From contig CAWIMS010000001.1 of NCBI GenBank assembly GCA_963837285.1, positions 930,001-994,000 of the forward strand: a DNA stretch of 64,000 nt, in the 5' to 3' direction. This DNA comes from Planosporangium sp963837285 (lineage in GTDB: Bacteria; Actinomycetota; Actinomycetes; Mycobacteriales; Micromonosporaceae). Of the stretch, positions 1 through 8,940 are shown in pieces (position 1 is the stretch's first letter; the number at the start of each line of letters is the position of its first letter). The notes beneath the pieces were generated by a model. That model made no database searches. It was not told where the DNA came from and worked only from the letters and a program-made list of their open reading frames with translations. The position numbers and the translations under genes were made by a program.

Positions 1-1
1 T

Positions 2-103
2 ATGGGCTCAGTGGTCAAGAAGCGCCGCAAGCGCATGGCCAAGAAGAAGCACCGCAAGCTGCTGCGCAAGACCCGGGTCCAGCGTCGCCGCCTCGGCAAA
101 TAA
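2..103 (+). CDS. Ribosomal protein bS22 (AURKAIP1/COX24 domain)
   Basis: A 33-residue, very basic protein beginning MGSVVKKRRKRMAKKKH and ending RVQRRRLGK, with a TAA stop. This matches, at full length, the tiny AURKAIP1/COX24-type protein known in mycobacteria as 30S subunit protein bS22. It binds rRNA and sits at the ribosomal decoding face. The ATG is the second base of the window, so its ribosome binding site cannot be seen. In mycobacteria and Streptomyces the gene lies just before the same epimerase and acyltransferase genes found here, which supports the call. Nothing obvious is seen in the following 220 bases up to the epimerase. Confidence 0.93.
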   Translation: MGSVVKKRRKRMAKKKHRKLLRKTRVQRRRLGK

Positions 104-323
104 CCTCCGCGCGGGGCGTCGGCGCGTACCGTTGAGCGGTGCGTGAGCGAGGCTTCGCGCAGGGGCGCACCACGTTCCAGTCCACCCGCGCCTGGCCACA
201 GCGGCTCGGTGCCGACCTGTCGCGCTCCGACTGAGTGGCGCGGAAACAGTACCCACAGCACCGACAGCCCAGTCCGGCGATCGTCGCCGAGCGCCGTGCC
301 GTCAAGAACCATGAGGCGATGGC

Positions 324-1385
324 TTGAGTACTCCCACGGTCATCCTGGTAACCGGAGTGGCTCGCCACCTCGGCGCTCAGGTGGCCAGCCGGCTGGCCGC
401 CGATCCCCGTGTCGAGCGGGTCTTCGGCGTCGACATCGGCACCCCCTCAGCCGAGGTGGCGCGTCATCTCGACAACGTCGACGTGCGCCGGGTTGACCTG
501 CGCAGCCCCGAGATCGCGCGGGTGCTCGGGGACGAGGGCGTGCAGGCGGTGGCGCACCTGGCGATCACGACGGCGGTCGACCACCAGTCCGGCGGCCGGG
601 GCGCCACCAAGGAACTGAACGTGATCGGCACCATGCAGCTGCTGGCCGCCTGCCAGCAGGCTCCGGAGCTGAGCAAGCTGGTGATCCGGTCGTCGACGGC
701 CGCGTACGGCGCGTCCTTCCGCGACCCGGCCGTGTTCACCGAGGACACCGAGCCGCGTGAAGCGCCGCGCGGTGGGTACGCGCGGGATGTGCTCGACATC
801 GAAGGGTACGTGCGGGGCTTCCGCCGCCGGTGCCCCGACGTCGCGGCGACGGTGCTGCGGTTCGCCCCGTTCATCGGCGAGCGCGCCGGCACCCGGCTCA
901 ACCGGTACTTCGCGCTGCCGGTGGTGCCGACCGTGCTCGGGCGCGACCCGCGCCTGCAGTTCATCCACGTCGACGACGGGCTCGAAGTGCTGCACCGGGC
1001 GATCGTCGAGGGGCACCCCGGCACGTACAACGTGGCCGGTGCCGGCGTGCTCACCCTGTCCCAGGCGATCCGGCGGGCCGGCCGGATCGCGTTCCCGGTC
1101 GTCGAGCCGGGCCTGTCGGCGGTGGCCGGCTTCGCGAAGAGCTCCGGCGCGCTGGACTTCTCCCTCGACCAGCTCGACCTGTTCGTCCATGGCCGGGTCG
1201 TCGACACCACCCGGCTGATCGAGGAGTTCGGCTTCGAGCCGCGCTCGACCGCCGCCGCGTTCGACGACTTCATCCGGGGCGCCGGATACGGTCCGCTGGG
1301 CCCGGACCGGGTACGCGCGGCCGAGCAGGTGATCCTGGAACGCATCCGGCAGGCGCGAGCCGCCGTGGAAGGAAGTCATGACTGA
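324..1385 (+). CDS. NAD-dependent epimerase/dehydratase family protein (Rv0501-like)
   Basis: A 353-residue extended short-chain dehydrogenase fold protein. The N-terminal nucleotide-binding motif reads TGVARHLG (residues 10-17), an atypical glycine motif with Arg in place of the middle Gly, as I recall for the mycobacterial homologue Rv0501. The substrate-side region has SSTAAYG at 123-129 and Tyr152, but the lysine expected four residues later is Val156, so ordinary epimerase chemistry is doubtful. The start is TTG; no better start lies nearby. The 3' end overlaps the acyltransferase by 8 bases, so the two are probably co-translated. The substrate is unknown; a role in envelope lipid or sugar metabolism is inferred only from its partner. 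Confidence 0.85.
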   Translation: MSTPTVILVTGVARHLGAQVASRLAADPRVERVFGVDIGTPSAEVARHLDNVDVRRVDLRSPEIARVLGDEGVQAVAHLAITTAVDHQSGGRGATKELNVIGTMQLLAACQQAPELSKLVIRSSTAAYGASFRDPAVFTEDTEPREAPRGGYARDVLDIEGYVRGFRRRCPDVAATVLRFAPFIGERAGTRLNRYFALPVVPTVLGRDPRLQFIHVDDGLEVLHRAIVEGHPGTYNVAGAGVLTLSQAIRRAGRIAFPVVEPGLSAVAGFAKSSGALDFSLDQLDLFVHGRVVDTTRLIEEFGFEPRSTAAAFDDFIRGAGYGPLGPDRVRAAEQVILERIRQARAAVEGSHD

Positions 1386-2229
1386 GCCGGATGTGTGGGA
1401 CCGGCGGGTAGCGGGCGCTCTGTCGCTACTGCGTCACCGGCTGACCGGGGACTACGAGGTCGACGAGTTCGGCTTCGACAGGCAGCTGACGGAGTCGGTG
1501 TTCCTGCCGCTGCTGCGGCCGCTCTACCGGGCCTGGTTCCGGATCGAGACGTACGGGGTGAAGCACCTGCCCGAGGACGGGCCGGCGCTGATCGTGGCCA
1601 ACCACTCCGGCACGGTGGCGGTCGACGCGGTGATGCTGGCCGTCGCGGTCCACGACGAGCACCCGGCGAAGCGGTTCCTCCGCCTGCTGGGCGCCGACTT
1701 CGTGTTCCGCATGCCGGGCCTGTCCGAGGTGGCCCGCAAGTCCGGCAGTACCCTCGCCTGCAACCCGGACGCCGAGCGCCTGCTGCGCGCCGGTGAGCTG
1801 GTCGGCGTGTTCCCGGAAGGGTTCAAGGGCGTCGGCAAGCCGTTCGCCGAGCGGTACAAGTTGCAGCGCTTCGGCCGGGGCGGCTTCGTCTCGGCTGCCC
1901 TGCGGACCGGCACCCCGATCGTCCCGGCGTCGATCGTCGGCGCCGAGGAGGCGTACCCGCTGCTCGGCAACATCCGGCCGCTCGCCCGGCTGATGGGCGT
2001 CCCGTACTTCCCGGTGACGCCGACGTTCCCGTGGCTCGGGCCGCTGGGCATGGTGCCGCTGCCGAGCAAGTGGCTGATCGAGTTCGGCGAGCCGATCAAG
2101 ACCGAGGGCCGGGCTGACGAGGCCGACGACCCGATGGCCACATTCAACCTGGCCGACCAGGTGCGCGAGACGATCCAACAGACGCTGTACCGGCTGCTCG
2201 AACGCCGCCCCGACCCCTGGTCCGCGTGA
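1378..2229 (+). CDS. Lysophospholipid acyltransferase (PlsC-like, Rv0502-like)
   Basis: A 283-residue acyltransferase of the glycerophosphate acyltransferase superfamily, expected to transfer an acyl chain to a lysolipid at the inner membrane face. The catalytic block is NHSGTVAVD (75-83), where the His-Asp spacing is six residues rather than the classical four, as I recall for mycobacterial Rv0502. The FPEG motif is at 145-148. No strong transmembrane segment is seen, so peripheral membrane binding is likely. ATG is preceded by GGAAGG in the 3' end of the epimerase gene, with an 8-base overlap. A family A repeat starts 2 bases after the stop. Confidence 0.9.
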   Translation: MTEPDVWDRRVAGALSLLRHRLTGDYEVDEFGFDRQLTESVFLPLLRPLYRAWFRIETYGVKHLPEDGPALIVANHSGTVAVDAVMLAVAVHDEHPAKRFLRLLGADFVFRMPGLSEVARKSGSTLACNPDAERLLRAGELVGVFPEGFKGVGKPFAERYKLQRFGRGGFVSAALRTGTPIVPASIVGAEEAYPLLGNIRPLARLMGVPYFPVTPTFPWLGPLGMVPLPSKWLIEFGEPIKTEGRADEADDPMATFNLADQVRETIQQTLYRLLERRPDPWSA

Positions 2230-2231
2230 TT

Positions 2232-2306
2232 GACCGGCACAACTTCCGGGAAGTCGTGCCCTCAGGGGCCCGCGATGGCCACTATTTCGGGGAAGTTGTG
2301 CCGATC
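2232..2306. repeat. Family A 75-bp palindromic repeat, copy 1
   Basis: Two imperfect half-palindromes built on ACAACTTCCGGGAAGT, with outer ends GACCGGC and GCCGATC forming a larger inverted repeat. It begins 2 bases after the acyltransferase stop and lies between convergent genes, a position suited to a transcription terminator for both. The second half carries a substitution (TTCGGGGAAG). Confidence 0.9.
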
Positions 2307-2328
2307 AAGGCTCAGCGATCAGGCGCGA

Positions 2329-3453
2329 TCAGGCCAGGGTGCGCAGGTCGAGCGCGTGCCAGACCAGGGACTCGTTGTCGCCGGTTGACCAGCTGACGAT
2401 CCCACCCCGGGCGAACACCATGCCGACCCCCTTGGCCACCAGCACGGTCTTCTTGCGGGCGGCGTCGTACAGCAGGACCTCCTGGCTGCTGGTCACCGAC
2501 CCGGTCGCCCCGCTCTGCGACAGCACCTCGAACCGGTCCAGCAGCGCCACGTCGGCCGTCGACGAGCTGGCCTGGCCGCCCGCCATCCGCCGCCGTTCGG
2601 AGCCGTCCGAGCGCATCAGGTCGAGCCGGGCCGGGCCGCCACTGCCGCTGAGCACGAGTACCCGGCACCAGGCCGGGCTGCACGTGACCAGCTCGGTCTG
2701 GGCCGCCGGTACATGTATCTTCCGGCCGTCGGTGAGGTTGACCAGCTCGACCGGGCCGGCCTGGCCGCTTCCCGCGCTGACCAGCCAGGGCCAGCCGGAC
2801 AGCGCGTACGCGCCGGGCACCTCGCGCACCGTGACCTTGCCGCCGGTCAGCGCGACCGAGCGGACCTCCGTGGTGACCTGCTCCTTGCGGGCCGCCGCGG
2901 CCCAGTACACCCGACCGCCGGCGGTCACCAGGTCGTACTGCGAGTTGAAGAAGATCGCGTCGCCGGTGTCAGCGGTCAGCGCGGTCGGCTTGCCGGGTGT
3001 CCGCCAGTTGACCTTCCAGATCCGGGTCTCGGCGTGCCCCGCGGTGTCGGCGGTCGACTCGGCCCAGACCACCGTGTCGTCGCCGGCCGTGGTGAACCCG
3101 GCGAACTGCGGGTTCTGGTCGGCGGCCACCCGGTGCAGCTCGCGTGGCTGGCCGGTGGCGCCGCGCAGCATCAAGCGTACGGCGGCCCGGTCCGGGGTGG
3201 GTGCGGAGCCGATCGACGTGTCCGGGTCGAGGTACAGCAACGGGGTGAACGCCGCGCCGTCCGGCAGCACGCCGGGCGCCTGCGGGGGGTGGGCCGACGG
3301 CCACGCCTCGGCCAGGGTCGGTAGCGGTGGAGCGGCGGCTGCCGGTGTCGACGTCACCCGGCGTGGGGGCGACCCGGCAAGGAAGGCACCGGCGGCGAGC
3401 AGGGCCACCGCCAGGCTGATCAGCGCCGGAAGCCGACGCTGCCGTCGCGTCAA
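2329..3453 (-). CDS. Exported beta-propeller-like hypothetical protein
   Basis: A 374-residue protein of unknown function. A basic start (MTRRQRR) is followed by a hydrophobic segment at about 9-28, giving a signal anchor, then a Pro/Ala-rich linker. The remainder is a series of short beta-rich blocks with recurring patterns such as DDTVVWAES, GGRVYWAAA and GGIVSWSTG, about 40-50 residues apart, which suggests an extracytoplasmic beta-propeller. I chose the TTG at 3453 because GGAGG lies 10 bases upstream and the signal segment follows directly. A start further upstream would overlap the HAD gene by 83 bases. It follows the HAD phosphatase gene closely and may be co-transcribed with it. Confidence 0.65.
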   Translation of the reverse strand: MTRRQRRLPALISLAVALLAAGAFLAGSPPRRVTSTPAAAAPPLPTLAEAWPSAHPPQAPGVLPDGAAFTPLLYLDPDTSIGSAPTPDRAAVRLMLRGATGQPRELHRVAADQNPQFAGFTTAGDDTVVWAESTADTAGHAETRIWKVNWRTPGKPTALTADTGDAIFFNSQYDLVTAGGRVYWAAAARKEQVTTEVRSVALTGGKVTVREVPGAYALSGWPWLVSAGSGQAGPVELVNLTDGRKIHVPAAQTELVTCSPAWCRVLVLSGSGGPARLDLMRSDGSERRRMAGGQASSSTADVALLDRFEVLSQSGATGSVTSSQEVLLYDAARKKTVLVAKGVGMVFARGGIVSWSTGDNESLVWHALDLRTLA

Positions 3454-3496
3454 GGCGCCTGGACCTCCGGTCGGCGCGGGAGAACCCGGTCGAAAG

Positions 3497-4429
3497 TCAT
3501 CGGGACAGCCACCCGAGGGCACGGCGCTCGTGGACACCCCGCCGGCGCCGGGCCAGCGCCACCCCGGCGACCAGCGCACCCGCCGCGGCAGCGGTGCCCA
3601 TCGCCGCCGGTACCGCGATCTTCGCCGCCTTGCGCCCGGTGCGGAAGTCGCGGATCTCCCAGTCCCGGCGGCGGGCCTCGCTGCGGAGGGCCGAGTCGGG
3701 GTTGACCGCCACCGCGTGGCCGACGGTCGACAGCATCGGGATGTCGTTGACCGAGTCGCTGTATGCCGAGCAGCGGCTCAGGTCGAGGCCCTCGACCCGG
3801 GCCAGCGCCGTGATCGCCTCAGCCTTCGCCGGGCCGTGCATGAGGTCACCGACCAGCCGGCCGGTGTAGTGGCCGTCGCGGACCTCGGCGACGGTGCCGA
3901 TCGCGCCGGTCAGGCCCAGCCGGCGGGCGATCACCCGGCCCAGCTCGACCGGCGCCGCGGTGACCAGCCAGACCCGCTGGCCGGCGTCCATGTGCAGCTG
4001 GGCGAGGGCGCGCGTGCCGGACCAGATCCGCTCGGCCATCAGCTCGTCGAAGATCTCCTCGCTGAGCCGCTCCAGGTCGTCGACGCGCCAGTCGGCCACG
4101 AACGCGAGCGCGGCGTCCCGGGCCGACGACACGTCGCCGGCGTCCTCGCTGGCCAGCAGCCGGAACTTGAGCTGCTGGACGCCGAAGCGGACCAGATCGC
4201 CGGTGGTGAAGTACTTGCGGGCGGCCAGGCCACGGGCCAGGTAGTAGATCGAGGCGCCCTGCATCATCGTGTTGTCGACGTCGAAGAACGCCGCGGCGGT
4301 CGGATCAGCCGGGACGGTGAGCGCCGCCTCGACCTCGGCGGCGGCCCAACCGGCGGCCGGGTCGACCAGCTTGGTGGACGGCGCGCCACCGCGTGCTCTG
4401 CCGCGACGGGTCTGGATCCGGCTCCCCAT
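3497..4429 (-). CDS. HAD-IB family phosphatase (SerB1-like)
   Basis: A 310-residue HAD superfamily hydrolase of subfamily IB, the group of phosphoserine phosphatase-like enzymes. Motif I is FFDVDNT, with Asp50 as nucleophile and Asp52 as acid/base. Motif II is LVTAAP and motif IV is YSDSVNDIPML. A hydrophobic, Ala-rich segment followed by ARRRRG near the C-terminus would anchor it in the membrane, as in the mycobacterial relative SerB1/Rv0505c found in the same gene order. The physiological substrate is unknown. The first about 45 residues are basic and low in complexity. The start is the ATG giving MGSRIQ. Confidence 0.88.
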   Translation of the reverse strand: MGSRIQTRRGRARGGAPSTKLVDPAAGWAAAEVEAALTVPADPTAAAFFDVDNTMMQGASIYYLARGLAARKYFTTGDLVRFGVQQLKFRLLASEDAGDVSSARDAALAFVADWRVDDLERLSEEIFDELMAERIWSGTRALAQLHMDAGQRVWLVTAAPVELGRVIARRLGLTGAIGTVAEVRDGHYTGRLVGDLMHGPAKAEAITALARVEGLDLSRCSAYSDSVNDIPMLSTVGHAVAVNPDSALRSEARRRDWEIRDFRTGRKAAKIAVPAAMGTAAAAGALVAGVALARRRRGVHERRALGWLSR

Positions 4430-4600
4430 GTGTTCGCCCCCTCTCCGGCGTCGTTGCGGCCGGCGAGCCCGGCCATGGCCGGCGCGAGCCCGACCCCGGG
4501 CCGGCGGCCCGGCCACGAACCGGCCGCACCGGCCTCTGTGAGGGTATCCGGCCGTCCCCAGCGCACGGGTTGAGGATGGGCTGATACCAGATGGACATAC

Positions 4601-4639
4601 CCGAACGGGCGTCCGGCAGATGCCGGGACGCCCGTTCGG
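4601..4639 (-). terminator. Rho-independent-type hairpin after the bldN/anti-sigma pair
   Basis: The arms 4601-4618 and 4621-4639 pair over 18 bp with one bulged base and a two-base loop. The outer stem is CCGAACGGGCGTCC. It starts 17 bases beyond the anti-sigma stop codon and has no T-run, as is common for GC-rich actinobacteria. It probably ends the bldN operon transcript before the HAD phosphatase gene. Confidence 0.75.
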
Positions 4640-4655
4640 TGGGTGGTGCCTGGCT

Positions 4656-5795
4656 TCAGTTGAGGGATCCGCCGAGCAGGTGGCCGATCTTGTCGATGAT
4701 GTTCTCGCCGCCGTGCCGGCTGTCCTCCGGCGTGCTCGGCGAGGTCGAGGAGTTGGGCTGCGGCGCCGGCTGCGAACTCTGGCTGGACGGCGCCGGACCG
4801 GTGGGTCGGTCGGCGGTCGCCGGAGCGGTCGCGTCCGCCTCGGAGTCGCCGCCCCCGGCCGTCGAGCCGGTGCGGGCGGTGCCGCTCTCACCGCCGCCCC
4901 GCGTGGTCGACTTCGCCGGACCCTGCGCCGCGCACTGCTGCGGCAGCGGCCCCAGCTCGTCGCTGGCGGCGCTCGCGACATCGCCGCAGCGCAGGCCGCC
5001 GCGCAGCCCATCGACCCGCCGCTGGATGTCGTCGAGCAGGCCGAGCGAGGTGAGCGTGCGGCCGCGGGCGTTGCCGGTGAGCGCGCCGAGCATGCCGAGC
5101 ATGGTGTGGCGCTGGTCGCCGGTGAACGCGTTGATGACGTCGAGCGCGGCCGGGTCCCGCCGGTCGACGGCGGCCGTGGTGAGCAGTTTCACGCCCTGGC
5201 GGGTCTCGTTGTCCATGTCGTCGAGGACGCCGGCCAGCTCGGGTGCGTCGCCGTGCAGCGCGGCGGCCTCGTTCATCCGGGTCTTCGCGAACTCCAGGTA
5301 GAGCTGGCCCCGGCTGACCTGCGAGCCGGCCAGGGCGAGCTGGGCCCGCTCGGCGGACCTCTTCATCCCGTACAGCGCGTCGCCGGGCACAGCGTCGCCG
5401 CTGGCGGCGGACATGCCGGACACGGCCAGCGTGCCGACCGCCAGCCCGATCACCACGGCGCCGCGGGCGCGGCGGCTGCGGATCGGCACCCAGGAGGTAC
5501 GCGAACCGGACAGCCGGGCGGCGCCGACCGGTCCGGTTTCTTCGGTGCTGAGTGCGGTGGCTCCGATGCCCTCGCGTTCGATGGTCGCCATCAGCATGGC
5601 GCGCAGCCCGTCTCGGAACTCGGGGTCGGCCCGCACACCGATGTCGATCCGCGCCACCCGGTGGCCGACCTCGGCGAGGTCGGACAGATCCTGGTCAGTC
5701 TTGGAACGTACGTGGTGGCGACGGGCGCCGCCGGCCTCATCGAGGAGCTGCGCGAAGCGCTCGGTGCGCCGACGGTGGAATACCGATGTATTCAC
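4656..5795 (-). CDS. DUF5667-type membrane protein, probable anti-sigma factor of BldN (RsbN-like)
   Basis: A 379-residue protein. The N-terminal about 105 residues are charged and cytoplasmic, starting MNTSVFHRRRTERFAQLLDEA. A single transmembrane segment follows at about 109-128. The extracytoplasmic part has a DUF5667-like helical block (DAVPGDALYGMKRSAERAQL) and then a long Ser/Thr/Pro-rich, poorly ordered tail. In Streptomyces the gene after bldN encodes RsbN, a membrane anti-sigma factor that holds BldN until development; order and topology are the same here. The GTG at 5795 was chosen because a G-rich run lies 8 bases upstream; another GTG nine bases upstream is possible. There is a gap of about 160 bases to bldN. 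Confidence 0.75.
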   Translation of the reverse strand: MNTSVFHRRRTERFAQLLDEAGGARRHHVRSKTDQDLSDLAEVGHRVARIDIGVRADPEFRDGLRAMLMATIEREGIGATALSTEETGPVGAARLSGSRTSWVPIRSRRARGAVVIGLAVGTLAVSGMSAASGDAVPGDALYGMKRSAERAQLALAGSQVSRGQLYLEFAKTRMNEAAALHGDAPELAGVLDDMDNETRQGVKLLTTAAVDRRDPAALDVINAFTGDQRHTMLGMLGALTGNARGRTLTSLGLLDDIQRRVDGLRGGLRCGDVASAASDELGPLPQQCAAQGPAKSTTRGGGESGTARTGSTAGGGDSEADATAPATADRPTGPAPSSQSSQPAPQPNSSTSPSTPEDSRHGGENIIDKIGHLLGGSLN

Positions 5796-5952
5796 CGCGA
5801 GCACCCCCCTTCGCTCGTCGCGGCTTGGTGGCGCGGCGTGGCGGCGTGGGTCGCCACCGGGACCCGCGGGCGCCCGGCCGCTGGTCGTACCCCTTCCAAC
5901 GGGGCGGCGGCTGATCCGGTTACGGGTCCATCGTGCGTGACATCGCGCACGA

Positions 5953-6975
5953 TCACGGTTGGAACCCGTCCGGCAGCAACCGGGCGAGAGCGCGGACCGC
6001 ACGGTACTGGAGCGCCTTGATCGCGCCCTCGTTCTTGCCCATCGCCTGTGCGGTTTCGGCAACCGAGAAACCCTGGAGGAAACGCAGCACGATGCACTCC
6101 TGCTGCTCCGGGTTGAGCTGCTTGACGGCCTTGAGCAACTCGACGTTCGTGATGTGGTCGACGACGGCGCTCTCCGGGCTGCCCTCGGGACCCCGGTCCT
6201 CGCGTTCGGCGTCGAGCACGTCGCCGGTGGTGACCTCCAGCCGGTACCGGCCGGATTTGAAATGGTCCGCGACCAGGTTGCGCGCGATCGTGACCAGCCA
6301 CGCACCCAGGTCGCGGCCCTGCCAGGTGAAGCTGCCGATGCGCTTGAGCGCCCGCAGGAACGTGTCGGCGGTCAGGTCCTCGGCGAGCTGGCGGTTGCCG
6401 ACCCGGAAGTAGACGAACCGGAAGACGGTGTCGAAGTACCGGTCGTAGATCAGCCCGAACGCCTCGGCCTCGCCGGCCTGGGCCCGCTCGACCAGCGACC
6501 AGACGGCCGCGGCCGCGTCGCTGGGGTCGGGGCGGTCCGGGTAGCCGGTCGGGGCACCGCCGGAACCGGAGCCACCGGAGCCGGTACCGGAGCCGCCCGT
6601 CCCCGTCTCCGGATCGGCGACCCGGATCGGCACGGTGTCCTCGGTGGGAGCGCTTTCAGGTGACACCCGACCGGGTGGTGCCACCCGACCGCCGGGCGGT
6701 CGGGTGTTGGTTCCCGGGAGCACGGCGCCGGGCGCCTGCCGGGCTGTCGGTGCCTCATTGGGGTGCGGGCGCTGCCGGGTGCGCGGGAGGCCGCCGTCGC
6801 CACGGATGGCGGTCGCCATCATCTCCCGGATCAGCTGTAGGCCCTCGGTGAGCGCGAGCCGTGCCGCCAGCACGTCCCGGTCGACCGATAAGTCGTACCC
6901 GAACCCGGTCACCGCATACCCCCAGCCTGGTTGAACCCCGGTTGTCCGGGCGATCGGGGCGTGGGCGCGACGCAT
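5953..6975 (-). CDS. bldN: RNA polymerase ECF sigma factor BldN
   Basis: A 340-residue extracytoplasmic-function sigma factor. Sigma region 2 spans about 160-240, with YFDTVFRFVYFRVG, AEDLTADTF and the conserved TWQGRDLGAWLVTIARNL. Region 4 spans about 275-335, with LNPEQQECIVLRF and KNEGAIKALQYRAVRAL. These core stretches closely match Streptomyces BldN, which drives aerial mycelium genes. As in BldN, a long N-terminal extension (about 155 residues here, Pro/Gly-rich with a GTGGSG run) precedes the sigma core; in Streptomyces such a pro-sequence is removed by proteolysis. No clear ribosome binding site precedes the ATG at 6975. The neighbouring membrane protein is the likely anti-sigma factor. 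Confidence 0.88.
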   Translation of the reverse strand: MRRAHAPIARTTGVQPGWGYAVTGFGYDLSVDRDVLAARLALTEGLQLIREMMATAIRGDGGLPRTRQRPHPNEAPTARQAPGAVLPGTNTRPPGGRVAPPGRVSPESAPTEDTVPIRVADPETGTGGSGTGSGGSGSGGAPTGYPDRPDPSDAAAAVWSLVERAQAGEAEAFGLIYDRYFDTVFRFVYFRVGNRQLAEDLTADTFLRALKRIGSFTWQGRDLGAWLVTIARNLVADHFKSGRYRLEVTTGDVLDAEREDRGPEGSPESAVVDHITNVELLKAVKQLNPEQQECIVLRFLQGFSVAETAQAMGKNEGAIKALQYRAVRALARLLPDGFQP

Positions 6976-7380
6976 AAGGCGCGGGCGGCGCCCAGGCCCA
7001 CGCCGGAGAGGTCGTGATGTCGTGCAAAGTAGGGCACTACGGCCTCCTCGGGGTGAGGGGTAATCAACCCACTAAAAAGGGGCGAGCTGACTTCGCTGAC
7101 TATAAGGGCGCACGTAACCCACGTGGGGGCGATCCGTTACAAGGAGGCTCAGTATTTCCTCAAGCACGCCACCCTCCGTCGCACACCATGTGCGTCCCGC
7201 AGTGTTGGCGCGCGGCTAGCCGCGGAACACGCCGGAACTGTCCGGACACGACACACTTATTGACCACCGTGCGCCACGCCGTAGTCACTCAATCGAAATG
7301 GAGCTGATTACGTAACCCGACACTCGGCGTGTCGCCGCGAAGGAACCCGAACGGCTGACCCCGCGATAGGGTCATCGACC
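6976..7380. other. Divergent intergenic region between bldN and the acyl-CoA ligase gene
   Basis: A 405-base region without a gene. It is locally AT-richer than its surroundings. On the reverse strand a TATAGT hexamer (7099-7104) could be the bldN -10 box. A palindrome CCCACGTGGG lies at 7117-7126, between GTAAC and GTTAC arms (about 7113-7140), which could be an operator. I could not match it to a known consensus. A candidate forward promoter is listed separately. Confidence 0.5.
7260..7287 (+). promoter_or_regulatory. Candidate promoter for the acyl-CoA ligase gene
   Basis: TTGACC, a 16-base spacer, then TAGTCA, ending about 93 bases before the GTG start. The -35 match is good and the -10 match is fair. 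Confidence 0.35.
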
Positions 7381-8940
7381 GTGCAGGACGTGCGAAACGT
7401 TGCCGATCTTGTTCGGCGGGCCGCTACCGGGGACCGGGGTGGACAGCCGGCGCTGTGCTGGCATGACAAGGTGCTGACCTGGGCGCAGCTGGACGCTCAG
7501 GTGGACGCGGTGGCGACCGCGCTCGGCGCGCTCGGGTTGGACCCCACCGACGGGGTGCCGGCCCGGGTCGCCATCGCGCTGCCCAACGTGCCCGAGTTCG
7601 CCGCGGTCTACTTCGGGACACTGCGGGCGGGACTGGTCGCGGTGCCGGTCAACCCCGGCTACACCGCGCGCGAATTCCGGTACGTGCTGACCGACACCGG
7701 CGCGTCGGTGCTCGTCGGTACCTCGGGCGTGGCGGACGCGGTGGCCGGGCTCGACGTGCCGGCGCTGCGGCACACGTACACGTTGGGGGGAACGCTGGCG
7801 GAGCTGCTGGCCGGCCCTGACGGCGGAGTCGAGGCGACCACCGGCGGCGAAGACCTCGCCGTCCTCCTCTACACCTCGGGCACGTCCGGCATGCCCAAGG
7901 GCGCGATGCTCTCGCACCGGGCGCTGATCGCCAACCACGCACAGCTCGCCGACATCGAGCCACCGCCGCTGGCCCCCGACGACGTCGTGCTGCTCACGCT
8001 GCCGCTGTTCCACTCGTACGGGTTGAACACCGGCCTCGGCGCCATCGCCTACCACGGCGCGTCCGGGGTACTGGTCGAGCGCTTCGATCCCTCCGACACC
8101 CTGGCCCGGGTCCGCCGGCACAAGGTGACCGTGGTGGTCGGGGTGCCGCCGATGTACGTCGCCTGGTCACTGATGGGTGACCAGCTCGCCGACGCGTTCA
8201 AGACGGTACGGGTCGCCGTGTCCGGCGCCGCGCCGCTGGACGTGGCCACCGCGCGTCGGTTCGCCGAGGCGGTCGGGCGTCCCGTGTACGACGGGTACGG
8301 GCTGACCGAGACCGCGCCGGTGCTCACCTGCACGCTGGGGGAGAAAGCGCCGAAGGTCGGCTCGATCGGCCGCCCGCTGCCGGGCGTCGAGGTGAGGCTG
8401 GTCGACGCGGACGGGCAATGTCGTCGGCGAGATCGACGAGGAGGGCGTCGATGACATTGACATCGACTACGACTCGCCCGACAGCCCCGGCACCGACCCG
8501 GGTGTGATCGTCGTGCGCGGGCCGAACCTCTTCTCCGGGTACTGGCCGGACGGGCGGGACGGCCCCGACGCGGACGGCTGGTGGTCGACCGGCGACATCG
8601 CGTACTCCGACGCCGACGGGGACCTGTTCCTGGTCGACCGGCTCGGCGAGCTGATCATCGTGAGCGGCTTCAACGTGTACCCGCACGAGGTGGAGCTGGT
8701 GCTGGCCAGTCACCCGGCCGTGGTCGAGGCCGCCGCGGTCGGCATGCCGCACCCGTACACCCGGCAGACCGTGAGGGCGTACGTGGTGCGCGCGCCCCGA
8801 CGCGACGGTCACCGCCGAGGAGCTGCATCGCGCACTGCGAAGCCAACCTGGCCCGGTTCAAGTGCCCGACCGCGGTGGAGTTCGTGCCGAGCTGCCCAAG
8901 TCGGCGATCGGCAAGGTGCCGGACAAGGCGGAATTGGGTG
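7381..8940 (+). pseudogene. Frameshifted AMP-dependent acyl-CoA synthetase/ligase
   Basis: An ANL-superfamily adenylating enzyme that would activate a fatty or carboxylic acid to its CoA thioester. From the GTG start the first frame is intact through the P-loop (LLYTSGTSGMPKG) and the YDGYGLTETAP motif, then stops at 8454 because of an extra G near 8412-8414. The next frame continues with VVRGPNLFSGYWPDG, GWWSTGDIAY, and the hinge LVDRLGELIIVSGFNVYP. Further slips near 8797, 8825 and 8888 are needed to read AHCEANLARFKC and ELPKSAIGKV, which includes the conserved C-terminal lysine. All domains are present, so the breaks may be sequencing errors rather than decay. The end is approximate and adjoins the glutaredoxin gene. 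Confidence 0.8.

Noticed and set aside
2339..4573. A 744-codon open frame on the plus strand
   Set aside because: It is the shadow of two genuine minus-strand genes (beta-propeller-like protein and HAD phosphatase). Its composition is low in complexity with no motifs.
7113..7140. Possible BldD box upstream of bldN
   Set aside because: GTAACCCACGTGGGGGCG resembles half a BldD site, but the second half does not fit, so I list it only as an unassigned palindrome.
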